This document shows, piece by piece, positions 36,581 to 45,911 of a stretch of DNA of 64,000 bases. Under the pieces are notes generated by a model that worked only from the letters and a program-made list of their open reading frames with translations, was not told where the DNA came from and searched no databases. Source of the DNA: Pseudomonas viridiflava (GTDB taxonomy: Bacteria; Pseudomonadota; Gammaproteobacteria; Pseudomonadales; Pseudomonadaceae). Position 1 is the stretch's first letter. Each line of letters opens with the position of its first letter. The translations under genes were made by a program, and so were the position numbers. The stretch lies in NCBI RefSeq assembly GCF_900590755.1, contig NZ_UUOC01000047.1, positions 1 to 64,000 on the forward strand, in the 5' to 3' direction.

Positions 36581-38914
36581 CTACTGCTGCCCCTCCCGAA
36601 TCACCTGCACCTTGTACGCTGGATCCGCCTCGATCTGTTGCTGGGTAAACGGCAGCACCGCCCATTGCTTGGCGGAGAACGCCTGGGTCTGGTCACGGCG
36701 GTAAGCGGAGCCAGGCTCAGTAGACTCCGAGGGAGCCAACAAGCCATGAGCCTGTGGGCCTTGCTGATCGAAGCTCACCACCTGCAAATAGCTGGTGCCG
36801 CTGACCACTTCGCGCCTGCCATCAGTTCGAGGCGCCACCTGCATGGCGTTATAAACCCCCAACGCGCCCGGCCCGCCGTGGATCGGCGTCTGCTGCGCGC
36901 CAGCGCTCGATACCTGAATATCACCCCAGCGAGCTGATTCAGGCAGCCCGGCCTTGTTCAATTGTTCTGCCGAGGCGAGTAACGCCTCATGCACAACCTT
37001 GATGACCTCAGGCTGACTCACGTCCAGCCCCCGCGGGGTATGAATCGGGTTGGCAGGGTCGAATGCGATGCGCCACGCCCCCGGCACTTTCTGCAAGGCT
37101 TTGGCGACATTCTGAAAATGTACAAAGCCCAGACCTGCATCCAGATTGGCCGTCCGGTCCCACTGGCTCATGCTCAGGCACACGCTTTTGATCGTCGCCG
37201 CATCGTCCCCCGAGTAATCCGCGCAGTACTGCAACAAGTCATCCAGCACACCGCCAGCCTCAGCCAGGTACACCCGGTTGTCCATGACCATGGCTTGCAG
37301 ATCCGCGACGCTGGTCTTGCCCGACTTTTGCAGACTGTCCAAACGCTCAACGGCAAACCGTGCACGCGGGCTGAGCGGTAACCCATCCCGGCTGATCACG
37401 GGCGAATAACCGGTCAGCGGCTGTGCCGGGTTGGTCATCCAGGCGGAATCATTGGAGTTCTGGATAAAGTCAGTACGCGTCAGGCTGGGCAACGCCGACG
37501 CCGGGAAAATCCCCGCTTGCGCGGCGGACTTGTCGCTATCCCACGCGCACGCCATGCGCGAGCCATCGAGCACGATCAGCTCCTGCCCGGCGGCGGGGTC
37601 GCTGCAATGGGCAAGCTTGTCGGCGCTGACATTGGGCACCACCGAATAATTCATGTACAACGCCCGGCCCTTGTCATCCACCGCAAGGGTGTTGACCCAG
37701 GGTATGCCCTGAATGGTCTGCAGAGAGCTTTTCAACGCCGCGAGGCTGTCAGCGCGGTTCATCGAGTACCACTGTTGCCAGACCCGGTCATTGCTCAGGT
37801 TGGCATCGCGCAGGCTGTAGGCGTATTCACGATTCCAGTCCAGCTTGCCCGGCCACTGCACCACTGGGCCGAATACCGAGCTATAGACATCATGAGTCTG
37901 CTGCTGCGGCTGGCCATCCTTGCCGGTTGTGGTGACCGAGACGGTGGTCTTCTCCAAAGGCCGTGAACGGCCATCGAGCATGTAACGGGTCGGGTCTTGC
38001 GGGTCGAGCTTGAGACGGAACAGCGTGAAGTGCTTTGAAGTATCGACGGTGTGGGTCCAGGCCAGGTGCTGACTGAAACCGATGTTGACCAGGGGCAGGC
38101 CGGGCAGCGAAGCGCCCATGACGTCGAGCTTGCCGGGGATGGTCAGGTGCATCTGATAAAACCGCATGCCGCCCACCCATGGGAAGTGTGGGTTGGCGAG
38201 CAGCAGACCGCGGCCGTTGGCGGAACGATCACCGCCGATGGCCACGGCATTACTGCCGCGCTCCAGCGCGAAGCTTTCCATGCGCGCCGAAGCGACCGCG
38301 AAAGATTCCGCCCGTACATCCTCAACCGAAGCGCTTTGCACAGGAGGCTTGGCACCGACCAGCGCTTCGGCAAACTGCCCCGCGCCGCCTTCGGCCAGCA
38401 GACGACGGGTCAGCTTGACCAGATCCCCAGTGGTAATCGGCCTCAGCCATTGGGCTTGCGAACATTCAGCCGAGCCCTGGGCCTGACGAGCTTCGGCCAA
38501 TACCCGATTGAAACCGGCTACATAGCCCTCAACCAATTGCCGAACCTGAGGGGTCTGCGCCTGCCAGAATTCAGAGACCGCTTTGGGCGTGTTCAACCAG
38601 TTGAAAAACACATCGCTGGTCAGGTTGTTGCGCTGCTCGATGGTCTTCTGCTCGGCCCCGAAATAGCGCGAGCGCTGACCGTTGACCGTGACCACCTCAT
38701 TGGCCAACAGGCAAAGATTGTCCTGGGCATACGCATAGCCGATGCCATACCCCAGCCCCCGTTCGTCCTGAGCGCGAATGTGCGGGACGCCAAAGGTGGT
38801 CCGCCGAATCTCCGCACTGGCTTGGGGTGTCGGCGTCAGCGCATGGGCGCTCAGACTGAGGCCACACAACAGCCCCGCAAAACAAAACTCCGGCACGCGC
38901 TTGAACTTGATCAC
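36581..38914 (-). CDS. pvdQ: acyl-homoserine-lactone acylase / pyoverdine acylase PvdQ
   Basis: 777 residues, Ntn-hydrolase with signal peptide (cleavage near LSAHA). Self-cleavage before Ser221 (ERG|SNAVAIGG) separates the alpha and beta chains; Ser221 becomes the nucleophile. Segments such as LLANPHFPW, FYQMHLTIPG and LDVMGASLPGLP match PvdQ. It removes the fatty acyl chain from the pyoverdine precursor in the periplasm and can also cleave long-chain AHLs. GTG at 38914 chosen because GGAG precedes it by 5 nt. Confidence 0.92.
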   Translation of the reverse strand: MIKFKRVPEFCFAGLLCGLSLSAHALTPTPQASAEIRRTTFGVPHIRAQDERGLGYGIGYAYAQDNLCLLANEVVTVNGQRSRYFGAEQKTIEQRNNLTSDVFFNWLNTPKAVSEFWQAQTPQVRQLVEGYVAGFNRVLAEARQAQGSAECSQAQWLRPITTGDLVKLTRRLLAEGGAGQFAEALVGAKPPVQSASVEDVRAESFAVASARMESFALERGSNAVAIGGDRSANGRGLLLANPHFPWVGGMRFYQMHLTIPGKLDVMGASLPGLPLVNIGFSQHLAWTHTVDTSKHFTLFRLKLDPQDPTRYMLDGRSRPLEKTTVSVTTTGKDGQPQQQTHDVYSSVFGPVVQWPGKLDWNREYAYSLRDANLSNDRVWQQWYSMNRADSLAALKSSLQTIQGIPWVNTLAVDDKGRALYMNYSVVPNVSADKLAHCSDPAAGQELIVLDGSRMACAWDSDKSAAQAGIFPASALPSLTRTDFIQNSNDSAWMTNPAQPLTGYSPVISRDGLPLSPRARFAVERLDSLQKSGKTSVADLQAMVMDNRVYLAEAGGVLDDLLQYCADYSGDDAATIKSVCLSMSQWDRTANLDAGLGFVHFQNVAKALQKVPGAWRIAFDPANPIHTPRGLDVSQPEVIKVVHEALLASAEQLNKAGLPESARWGDIQVSSAGAQQTPIHGGPGALGVYNAMQVAPRTDGRREVVSGTSYLQVVSFDQQGPQAHGLLAPSESTEPGSAYRRDQTQAFSAKQWAVLPFTQQQIEADPAYKVQVIREGQQ

Positions 38915-38985
38915 TCTGACTCCTGATGGCTCGCCCGCCCAGGTGTAACCTGAACAGACTGTGAAGGGTTTTCGCTCACCATAAG

Positions 38986-39008
38986 ACGAAGGGCACGGCG
39001 GAAATTTA
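38986..39008 (-). promoter_or_regulatory. candidate PvdS-dependent (iron-starvation) promoter of pvdQ
   Basis: On the minus strand, GCTAAAT followed after 15 nt by CGT. PvdS promoters are described as TAAAT with CGT 16-17 nt further on, so the spacing is one short. Located about 70 nt upstream of the pvdQ start, and pvdQ is known to be PvdS-controlled in P. aeruginosa. Confidence 0.45.
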
Positions 39009-39011
39009 GCG

Positions 39012-39105
39012 ATGGGCTGGCTCCGCTTTAGCAGGGAAGGCGGTATCTCAGGCTGCGCATATGCAGCGTATGTCCTGGCCTCTTCCCGGCTGAAGCCGGT
39101 CCCAC
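39012..39105. repeat. inverted repeat, REP-like
   Basis: A degenerate copy of the repeat at 36451-36540 (left GGGCTGGCTCCGCTTTAGCAGG, right TTCCCGGCTGAAGCCGGTCC), so pvdQ is bracketed by two related elements. Confidence 0.65.
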
Positions 39106-39270
39106 AAGGATGTGCATTGCAGGCCAATCCAATCTTCCACAGGCCTCACTGGAGCGACCACTGATCAACCTCAATGAATATTTTTTGGTTTAATGTTGAG
39201 GATTTCTGGCGCTCATACGTCTTATTAAGTGAGGCATATATTTTCAAGAGGCCTGAAAAGGAAGTTGCGC

Positions 39271-39660
39271 ATGTTCAATCGTCAAGCCACCACCACCCGA
39301 ACGATGCTGCGCCAGTCAGCCATTGCAGCCCAGGCGCAGGCGCCCGCGGCGGACACGGAGCGTCAAGGTAACGAACCCATCAGGAAGCTGCTGAAAAGCT
39401 TCGGCCTGCGCACCAGTCTGGTCCGTCTGAAAGTGCTGGATGCGCTGGTCACTGCGAGCCATGAAGGGCAGCCGCTGGGTGTACGCGGTGTGCACAGCCA
39501 GTTACTCAAGCTGGATATTCCGCTGTCGTTTCTCAGCGTACGGGAAGTGCTTAAGCGCCTGTGTGATGAAGGCGTGATTTCCCTGAATGAGGATAAAAGC
39601 TACAGCCTGCATCCACAGGCCATGGAAAAGCTCAACGAACCGGGCGAATCAGCGAATTGA
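39271..39660 (+). CDS. Fur-like winged-helix protein
   Basis: 129 residues, AAGGA 8 nt before the ATG. After a polar N-terminal tail of about 35 residues there is a winged-helix region (PIRKLLKSFGLRTSLVRLKVLDAL...GVHSQLLKLDIPLSFLSVREVLKRLCDEGVI) arranged like the Fur DNA-binding domain. The metal-binding and dimerisation half of Fur is missing. Sometimes annotated as Fe2+/Zn2+ uptake regulation protein. Role unknown. Confidence 0.7.
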   Translation: MFNRQATTTRTMLRQSAIAAQAQAPAADTERQGNEPIRKLLKSFGLRTSLVRLKVLDALVTASHEGQPLGVRGVHSQLLKLDIPLSFLSVREVLKRLCDEGVISLNEDKSYSLHPQAMEKLNEPGESAN

Positions 39661-39699
39661 ACGCCCGGCGTGGCCTGCCCACCGGCGAGCCACCAACAG

Positions 39700-39888
39700 T
39701 CAGTGCTTGACCTTGCGCCGCATGATGCCGTTGATAACCACTACCAGGACGGCAACGGCAATCGCGATGTACTGAAAGGTCTGCTCGGTGATCACGCCGC
39801 TGGCCTGCAAGTGCGACAGACCCAGCATGATCGCCAGCACCGCCAGGGCAATCAGGAGCGAATAGATCAAACGTTGTTTATTGGTCAT
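39700..39888 (-). CDS. small inner-membrane protein
   Basis: 62 residues, AGGA 8 nt before the ATG. Two hydrophobic helices (YSLLIALAVLAIMLGL and YIAIAVAVLVVVINGI) separated by a short polar loop, with basic ends (MTNKQR, MRRKVKH). Convergent with the gene at 39271. Function unknown. Confidence 0.65.
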   Translation of the reverse strand: MTNKQRLIYSLLIALAVLAIMLGLSHLQASGVITEQTFQYIAIAVAVLVVVINGIMRRKVKH

Positions 39889-40113
39889 TACAGTTTTCCT
39901 GAATTCTTCGTGGACAGCATTCATTGCGCACAAATGCGCGCCTATCTTACGCCGATGCGCTGCCCCTGACAGCCGCACCTGAATATTCACGCTTTTCACC
40001 TTCCTTATTCACCTGCAAGCACATCCAGACAACGCCGGATAAGCCCTGCGTGGTTTAATGTCGGCCTTTAAACGTCGCCGATGCGACGCTTGGTGTTCAA
40101 CAAGGAGTCAGTC

Positions 40114-41922
40114 ATGCCCGGTGAAGGCAGCCTGTTACAGGCCGCAGTCGTATTTCTGTTCGCCGCCGTTTTGGCCGTGCCATTGGCTAAACGCCTGCAA
40201 TTGGGCGCGGTTATCGGCTACCTGATTGCCGGGGTCATTATCGGCCCCTCGGTGCTGGGGCTGATCGGCAATCCGGAAAGCGTCAGCCATATCTCCGAAC
40301 TTGGCGTGGTCCTGCTGCTGTTTATCATCGGCCTGGAGCTCTCGCCCAAACGTTTATGGGTCATGCGCAAGGCGGTTTTCGGGGTCGGGATGGCTCAGGT
40401 GCTCCTGACCGGGCTGGTGATAGGCAGTGTCGCCCTGTTGGTTTTCGGTCAGTCGCTGAATACCGCCGTGGTACTCGGCCTGGGCCTGGCGCTGTCCTCG
40501 ACCGCGTTCGGTCTGCAAAGCCTGGCAGAACGCAAAGAACTGAACAGCCCCCACGGGCGGCTGGCGTTCGCGATTCTGTTGTTTCAGGACATTGCTGCAA
40601 TTCCGCTGATCGCCATGGTGCCCCTGCTGGCGGGCGCCAATCACAACCTGAGCGCCAGCGACGGCTTGACTCATGGTCTGGAAGTGCTGTGCGTCATCGC
40701 CATTGTGGTGGTCGGCGGACGCTATCTTCTGCGCCCGGTGTTTCGCATCGTGGCCAAGACCAAGATCCAGGAAGTATCCACCGCAACTGCTCTGCTAGTG
40801 GTGATCGGCACGGCATGGCTGATGGATCTGGTGGGCGTATCCATGGCTCTTGGTGCCTTTCTCGCCGGTTTGCTGTTGGCTGACTCGGAATACCGTCACG
40901 AACTGGAATCGCAGATCGAGCCGTTCAAAGGCCTGCTGCTTGGCCTGTTCTTCATGAGCGTCGGCATGGGCGCCAACCTCAGCCTGCTATTGAGTGAGCC
41001 GCTGGTAGTGCTGGCGCTCACCTTGCTGCTGATTCTCGTCAAACTGCCGCTGCTGTTTATCGTCGGACGCCTCGCTGGCGGGCTGGGCAAGGAAAGCGCC
41101 CTGCGCCTGGGCATTGTGCTGGCCGCAGGCGGTGAGTTCGCCTTCGTGGTGTTCAAGATCGGCAGCCAGCAAGGCCTGTTCGATGCCCGGCTTTACGACA
41201 TTCTGGTGCTGACCATTACCCTGTCCATGGCTGTGACACCGCTGTTGCTGCTGGGGGTTGCACACCTGTTCAAGCCCAAGCCTGTGACTGTCGAGGTCCC
41301 CGACGAATACCGCGACATCAACACCGACGCTCCCCGGGTGGTGATTGCCGGGATGGGCCGTATGGGGCAGATCGTGGCGCGGATCCTGCGGGCGCAGAAC
41401 ATCCCGTTCGTAGCCCTGGACACCGCCGTAGAGTCCATCGAGTTTTCCCGTAGCTTTGGCAATGTGCCGGTGTTTTACGGTGATCCGCTACGCCCGGAAA
41501 TCCTGCGTGCCGCGAAGGTGGAGCAGGCGGAGTTTTTCATCATTGCCACTGATGATCCTGACATCAACATCAAAACCGCCGAGCTGGTGCGCAAGCTCTA
41601 CCCGAACATGAAAATCATCGCCCGCGCCCGCAACCGGCAGCACGTCCATCGCCTGATCGATGTGGGCGCCCAGGCGGTACGGGAAACTTTCTATTCCAGT
41701 CTCGAAATGAGCCGCAAGACCCTGATAGGGCTGGGTCTGAGCCAGACTCAGGCCGACGCTCGCATCGAGCGTTTCAAACGCCACGACGAACAGGTGCTCG
41801 CTGCACAGCATCTGGTTTACGACGATGCCGCCAAAGTGTTGCAGACAGCACGGGAAGCCCGAAAAGAGCTGTCACAACTGTTCGAGGCGGATCGGCTTGA
41901 AGAGGAAGCGGTTAAGGATTGA
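40114..41922 (+). CDS. Kef-type potassium:proton antiporter
   Basis: 602 residues. About 1-385 is a CPA2 Na+/H+-exchanger domain with 12-13 helices; about 405-525 is a TrkA-N (RCK) NAD-binding domain (VVIAGMGRMGQIVARIL). The layout equals KefB/KefC, which release K+ during electrophile stress and are gated by glutathione adducts. GGAG 8 nt before the ATG. No KefF/KefG ancillary gene is adjacent, so which Kef type it is stays open. Confidence 0.92.
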   Translation: MPGEGSLLQAAVVFLFAAVLAVPLAKRLQLGAVIGYLIAGVIIGPSVLGLIGNPESVSHISELGVVLLLFIIGLELSPKRLWVMRKAVFGVGMAQVLLTGLVIGSVALLVFGQSLNTAVVLGLGLALSSTAFGLQSLAERKELNSPHGRLAFAILLFQDIAAIPLIAMVPLLAGANHNLSASDGLTHGLEVLCVIAIVVVGGRYLLRPVFRIVAKTKIQEVSTATALLVVIGTAWLMDLVGVSMALGAFLAGLLLADSEYRHELESQIEPFKGLLLGLFFMSVGMGANLSLLLSEPLVVLALTLLLILVKLPLLFIVGRLAGGLGKESALRLGIVLAAGGEFAFVVFKIGSQQGLFDARLYDILVLTITLSMAVTPLLLLGVAHLFKPKPVTVEVPDEYRDINTDAPRVVIAGMGRMGQIVARILRAQNIPFVALDTAVESIEFSRSFGNVPVFYGDPLRPEILRAAKVEQAEFFIIATDDPDINIKTAELVRKLYPNMKIIARARNRQHVHRLIDVGAQAVRETFYSSLEMSRKTLIGLGLSQTQADARIERFKRHDEQVLAAQHLVYDDAAKVLQTAREARKELSQLFEADRLEEEAVKD

Positions 41923-41933
41923 GGTTGTAGCAC

Positions 41934-42025
41934 CTGTTGGAGCGAGGCTTGCCCGCGAAGAACGATAGCGCGCCGTGTCTGATGCACCGCACCGCCTGAT
42001 TCGCGGGCAAGCCTCGCTCCAACAG
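41934..42025. repeat. perfect inverted repeat, 26-bp arms
   Basis: CTGTTGGAGCGAGGCTTGCC... at 41934-41959 is exactly complementary to 42000-42025, with a 40-nt centre. A common Pseudomonas intergenic repeat, here between two convergent genes where it may terminate both. Confidence 0.85.
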
Positions 42026-42063
42026 TTCAGATAGCATCTACTGATACCTTGCACCGGCGAACC

Positions 42064-42990
42064 TCACGCATACGGCCCATCCCAATACCGCCCATGCATC
42101 CCCAACTTCTTCTTGAGCTTCGTCGGCAACCGGTGCTCTAGTTTGCTGAGTTTGTAAGCCAGCAGCTTCGCGGCGTTGCGGATGAATACCAGCGGCCAGA
42201 GCAGGATGCGGCGCCGGCCGAGGAAGTTGAGCTCGGACTTTACGTAACGCATGCCCTCCCCCGCAATCCCACCGAACGCAGCGTAAATCCAGGCTTCCCG
42301 AGCCTGAAAAACTCCGATATCGAAGTAACGCCGAAATTCTTCGCCGATGCTGTAGTTGTGGGAGTGACGGCAGATCGCGGAGCCCTCATAGGCCACTTTC
42401 CAGCCGTCCAGCAGCATTTTGGCTGTGACATACATGTCTTCCGACAAAATCACATGGGGCGGGAAGCCACCCACGGCGAGCAATGCTTCGCGACGATAGG
42501 CAGCAAAGGAATTGGACATGAAAGGCGTTTTGATACCCAGTACCGGGGCGTCTTCAAGGGTCTTGATCTGTGAGACCGGTGGGTAGTTGAACATCCGCGC
42601 GTGCTGAGCCAGCAGGCTGGCGTTCTTATGTGGCAACTGTCGTCCGCAGACCGCACCGATTCGGGGGTCAGCGAAGGGCAGCAAAATATTGGCAATGGCC
42701 TGGATGTCCTCGACATACGCGTCCTGAGTCATGAAGACGTAGACGTCATAGCCCGGATTGAAATCCACCATCATTTGCCGGGTGCCGCCGTGGTTGAAAT
42801 CCTTGCTGTCGATGCGCGTCACGTTCTCGCAACGCGAGCGCGCCAGCTCCAGGGTGCCGTCGGTGGAGCTGGAGTCCACGATCAGCGTTTCAAAAACGGC
42901 TGTCTGGGTTGCCAGAGAATCCAGCAACCGCTTTAAATCCTTGCATCCGTTGTAGGTGGGAATGACACAAGCCACGCGCAAACTCGCCAT
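42064..42990 (-). CDS. family 2 glycosyltransferase
   Basis: 308 residues, GT-A fold: VIPTYNG at the N-terminus, SSSTDGTLELA nucleotide-sugar loop, a DxD-like region (FMTQDAYVED) and acceptor region (LSEDMYVTAKMLLDGWKV). The type is close to dTDP-rhamnosyltransferases of polysaccharide synthesis. The basic C-terminal tail (KLEHRLPTKLKKK) suggests membrane association. Not in a visible polysaccharide cluster. Confidence 0.85.
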   Translation of the reverse strand: MASLRVACVIPTYNGCKDLKRLLDSLATQTAVFETLIVDSSSTDGTLELARSRCENVTRIDSKDFNHGGTRQMMVDFNPGYDVYVFMTQDAYVEDIQAIANILLPFADPRIGAVCGRQLPHKNASLLAQHARMFNYPPVSQIKTLEDAPVLGIKTPFMSNSFAAYRREALLAVGGFPPHVILSEDMYVTAKMLLDGWKVAYEGSAICRHSHNYSIGEEFRRYFDIGVFQAREAWIYAAFGGIAGEGMRYVKSELNFLGRRRILLWPLVFIRNAAKLLAYKLSKLEHRLPTKLKKKLGMHGRYWDGPYA

Positions 42991-43088
42991 AACAAAACTC
43001 CAGGGCCAAAACCGGATGCCCAATCTGTCAGCGTGTTTGAGGGTAGCCTATGCCTTGCAGTACCACCATCCGAATACAAACCGCAGGC

Positions 43089-44291
43089 TCAGCCCAGAAC
43101 TTCACTCAACGGAATGAAGTTTACCCACTCGCCTTCGGCTACCGTGCTGTCTTCCCGAACCTCGATCAGCCCGTCGGCCCACGCAGCACTGCGCAAGACG
43201 CCAGAACTCTGGTTCTTGTAGAACACCGCTCGACCTTGCTCCAGACGCCCGCGCAGGTACTCGCGACGGTTACCCGGCCTGGTCCAGGCGAAGCCCGCCG
43301 GCACCGGAAACTGCAAAGGGGTTACGTCCGCAACCCCTTGGCGGCGCAGCAAGTAAGGGCGAGCCAGCAATGCAAAGGTCACCAGCGTCGACGCCGGATT
43401 ACCTGGCAGACCGATCACTGGAACTCCACGGAAATGGCCGAACGTCAGCGGCTTGCCAGGCTTGATTGCCAGCTTCCACAGCGCCAGTTCACCTTCTTCG
43501 CGCAGGGCGAGGCCGAGGAAATCGGCCTCGCCCACTGAAACCCCGCCGGTGGACAGGATCAGATCCACGTTGCTGAGCGAACCCAGTGCCGCTCGGGTCT
43601 TCTCCAGATCGTCAGGCAGAATCCCGGCGTCCACCACCTCACACTCCAGGCGTTTGAGCCAACTGCACAACAGGACGCGATTACTGTTGTAAATCTGGCC
43701 GGGCCCTAGCGGCTGGCCTGGCTCGATAAGCTCATCGCCGGTGGACAGCACCGCAACCCGCACTCGCCTGACGACCTGCAACGACGCCAGCCCCAAAGAC
43801 GCAGCCAGCCCAAGCTCGATGGGGCCTAAACGTGTACCCGCAGCCAGCACCTTGTCACCGATCCGGGTTTCCTGGCCTTGTGGGCGAATGTTCTGGCCGG
43901 GCTGCAAAGGCTCGGTGAAGCCCACACGCTGATCGGCAAACACCTGGGCGTTTTCCTGCATTTCGACGCAATCGGCCCCTTCCGGCACCGGCGCGCCGGT
44001 GAAGATACGCGCGCAGGTGCCCGGCGCCAGTGGCTCCGGCGCCTGACCGGCGAAAATCCGTTGGCTGACCTTGAGCGGTTCGCCGGTCCAGTCCGTCAGT
44101 CGCAACGCATAACCGTCCATGGCGCTGTTCGGCCAGGGCGGCAGGTCCAGGGTCGCGACCATATCCTGCGCCAGCACTCGCCCTTGGGCCTGAGCCAACA
44201 GCACGGTTTCGGTCTGAAGAATCGGTGCCGCCTCGGCCATTTCCAGCAAACGTGCCAAGGCGACTTCGACGGGCATCAACGGCTTGTTCAT
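43089..44291 (-). CDS. moeA: molybdopterin molybdenumtransferase
   Basis: 400 residues, standard length. Conserved segments: [58 protein letters not shown]. Inserts molybdate into adenylated molybdopterin. ATG at 44291, 7 bp after the moaB stop; a long upstream extension in the same frame has no ribosome site. Confidence 0.95.
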   Translation of the reverse strand: MNKPLMPVEVALARLLEMAEAAPILQTETVLLAQAQGRVLAQDMVATLDLPPWPNSAMDGYALRLTDWTGEPLKVSQRIFAGQAPEPLAPGTCARIFTGAPVPEGADCVEMQENAQVFADQRVGFTEPLQPGQNIRPQGQETRIGDKVLAAGTRLGPIELGLAASLGLASLQVVRRVRVAVLSTGDELIEPGQPLGPGQIYNSNRVLLCSWLKRLECEVVDAGILPDDLEKTRAALGSLSNVDLILSTGGVSVGEADFLGLALREEGELALWKLAIKPGKPLTFGHFRGVPVIGLPGNPASTLVTFALLARPYLLRRQGVADVTPLQFPVPAGFAWTRPGNRREYLRGRLEQGRAVFYKNQSSGVLRSAAWADGLIEVREDSTVAEGEWVNFIPLSEVLG

Positions 44292-44298
44292 GACTGCT

Positions 44299-44838
44299 TT
44301 ATCCACGGGTCGCGCAGGGCTCGGCCTGCTTGAGGTGGGGCACGAAATTGCACGGGCGAAAGCGGGAATCCAGCTGCTGGGCAAGAATGCCATCCCAGCC
44401 AGTACGCACAGCATTGGTGGAGCCAGGCAGGCAGCACACCAGCGTGCCATTGGCCAGGCCAGCCAGCGCTCGGGACTGGATAGTCGAAGTGCCAATGTCC
44501 GGCACGGAAATCTGCCGGAACAGCTCACCGAAGCCATCGACCTGTTTATCCAGCAGGCAAGCCACCGCTTCGGGAGTACTGTCGCGGCCCGTGAAACCCG
44601 TGCCGCCCGTGATCAACACAACCTGCACTTCGTCATCGGCAATCCAGCCAGCCACCTTGGCGCGAATCTTATACAGGTCATCCTTGAGCAGAACCCGCTC
44701 GATCAGGCTGTGGCCCGCTTCGGTGAGGCGGTCGACAAACATCTGGCCGGAGGTATCGGTTTCACGAGTGCGGGTATCGCTAACGGTCAGAACAGCAATG
44801 TTCAGGGGTACAAAGGGGGTGTCGGCCTTGGCTTTCAT
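44299..44838 (-). CDS. moaB: molybdenum cofactor biosynthesis protein B
   Basis: 179 residues. MoaB/MogA fold: [38 protein letters not shown]. Adenylates molybdopterin before Mo insertion. Upstream of moeA in one transcript and divergent from mobA with about 80 bp between, so all three Moco steps sit together. Confidence 0.95.
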   Translation of the reverse strand: MKAKADTPFVPLNIAVLTVSDTRTRETDTSGQMFVDRLTEAGHSLIERVLLKDDLYKIRAKVAGWIADDEVQVVLITGGTGFTGRDSTPEAVACLLDKQVDGFGELFRQISVPDIGTSTIQSRALAGLANGTLVCCLPGSTNAVRTGWDGILAQQLDSRFRPCNFVPHLKQAEPCATRG

Positions 44839-44916
44839 CAGCTCAATCCAGTTGTAGAGGAATCAGGCCGGTGTTATATCACAGCACTCCTTTTTCCTGC
44901 TTTGGTTGCGTCTGAC

Positions 44917-45510
44917 ATGCCTGTGTCCAACTCTCTTCCCCTGTGCTCGATCCTGCTGCTGGCTGGCGGTCAGGGCCAACGTATGGGGGGCCGGGACAAG
45001 GGCTTGATCGAGTGGCGTGGCGAACCGTTGATTCAACATTTGCATCGCCTGACCCGCCCGCTGACGGACGATCTGATCATTTCCTGCAACCGCAATCTGG
45101 AGCAGTACGCTGTTTATGCCGATCAACTGGTTCAAGACGGCAACGACGACTTTCACGGCCCCTATGCCGGGATTCGTGCGGCCCTGCCCCTGGCCCGGCA
45201 CCCTTATCTGCTTGTTTTACCCTGCGATGTACCATTGATCGATCTTTCCCTGTTGGACGAACTGCGTAAAACCGCGCAGCAACATCCGCAGCAACCGGTT
45301 ATGGTCCGCAGTGGCGAACACTGGCAACCGCTGTTATGCGTAATCCCCACTGGCCATGCGCAGGCGTTCGAAGCGGCGTGGCAAAGCGGTGAACGCAGCC
45401 CGCGACGAACTCTGGAAAAGCTCGGCGCCGTCGCCGTCTCCTGCGCGGCTGACGATCCTCGCCTGGCCAACCTCAATACCCCGCAATTACTGACTCAGAT
45501 CACCGGTTGA
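44917..45510 (+). CDS. mobA: molybdenum cofactor guanylyltransferase
   Basis: 197 residues. GTP-binding motif [17 protein letters not shown] and the following GEPLIQH; active-site Asp in LPCDVPLI. Attaches GMP to Mo-molybdopterin to give the bis-MGD cofactor. ATG at 44917 fits the family length; the ribosome site is poor. Confidence 0.94.
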   Translation: MPVSNSLPLCSILLLAGGQGQRMGGRDKGLIEWRGEPLIQHLHRLTRPLTDDLIISCNRNLEQYAVYADQLVQDGNDDFHGPYAGIRAALPLARHPYLLVLPCDVPLIDLSLLDELRKTAQQHPQQPVMVRSGEHWQPLLCVIPTGHAQAFEAAWQSGERSPRRTLEKLGAVAVSCAADDPRLANLNTPQLLTQITG

Positions 45511-45607
45511 ACGCTTATGAGTCACAACGACTACGCTTTCATGGAACTTGCACACAGCATGTACGTCTGAACGTCAGTTAACCAAGAATCCATCTGGAGA
45601 CACAGTA

Positions 45608-45832
45608 ATGAAACAACGGACCCTCCCCGCTGCATTTTTCCTTGCACTGGGCCTCGCTTCCCTCGCCGGCTGCGCTTCGCCAACTGTGATCACCCTGACC
45701 GACGGCCGGGAAATCCAGGCGGTGGATACGCCTAAATATGACGAAGATTCAGGTTTCTACGAGTTCAAGCAACTCGATGGCAAGCAAACCCGTGTCAACA
45801 AGGATCAGGTACGTACCGTCAAGGATCTCTGA
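45608..45832 (+). CDS. YgdI/YgdR-family lipoprotein
   Basis: 74 residues. Lipoprotein signal ending SLAGC, then about 50 residues with the YgdI/YgdR SH3-like pattern (VITLTDGREIQAVDTPKYDEDSGFYEF, DGKQTRVNKDQV). GGAG 8 nt before the ATG. A strong terminator follows. Outer-membrane or inner-membrane anchored; function unknown in the family. Confidence 0.88.
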   Translation: MKQRTLPAAFFLALGLASLAGCASPTVITLTDGREIQAVDTPKYDEDSGFYEFKQLDGKQTRVNKDQVRTVKDL

Positions 45833-45860
45833 TCACGCGTGACGTAGTAGACGTAGACGT

Positions 45861-45889
45861 AAAAAAACCCGCTGATTGGCGGGTTTTTT
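45861..45889 (+). terminator. terminator after YgdR-like gene
   Basis: Stem CCCGC/GCGGG with a 6-nt loop between an A-run and six T. It also lies 23 bp past the stop of the convergent pseudouridine synthase gene and can act both ways. Confidence 0.88.
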
Positions 45890-45911
45890 ATGGCTGAGCA
45901 AACGCTTCACG

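Noticed and set aside
38915-39127. N-terminal extension of pvdQ
   Set aside because: It reads through a REP-like repeat and the candidate PvdS promoter; the GTG at 38914 has a ribosome site and gives a proper signal peptide.
44284-44916. N-terminal extension of mobA
   Set aside because: It is antisense to moaB; MobA proteins start near the LLAGG motif, matching the ATG at 44917.
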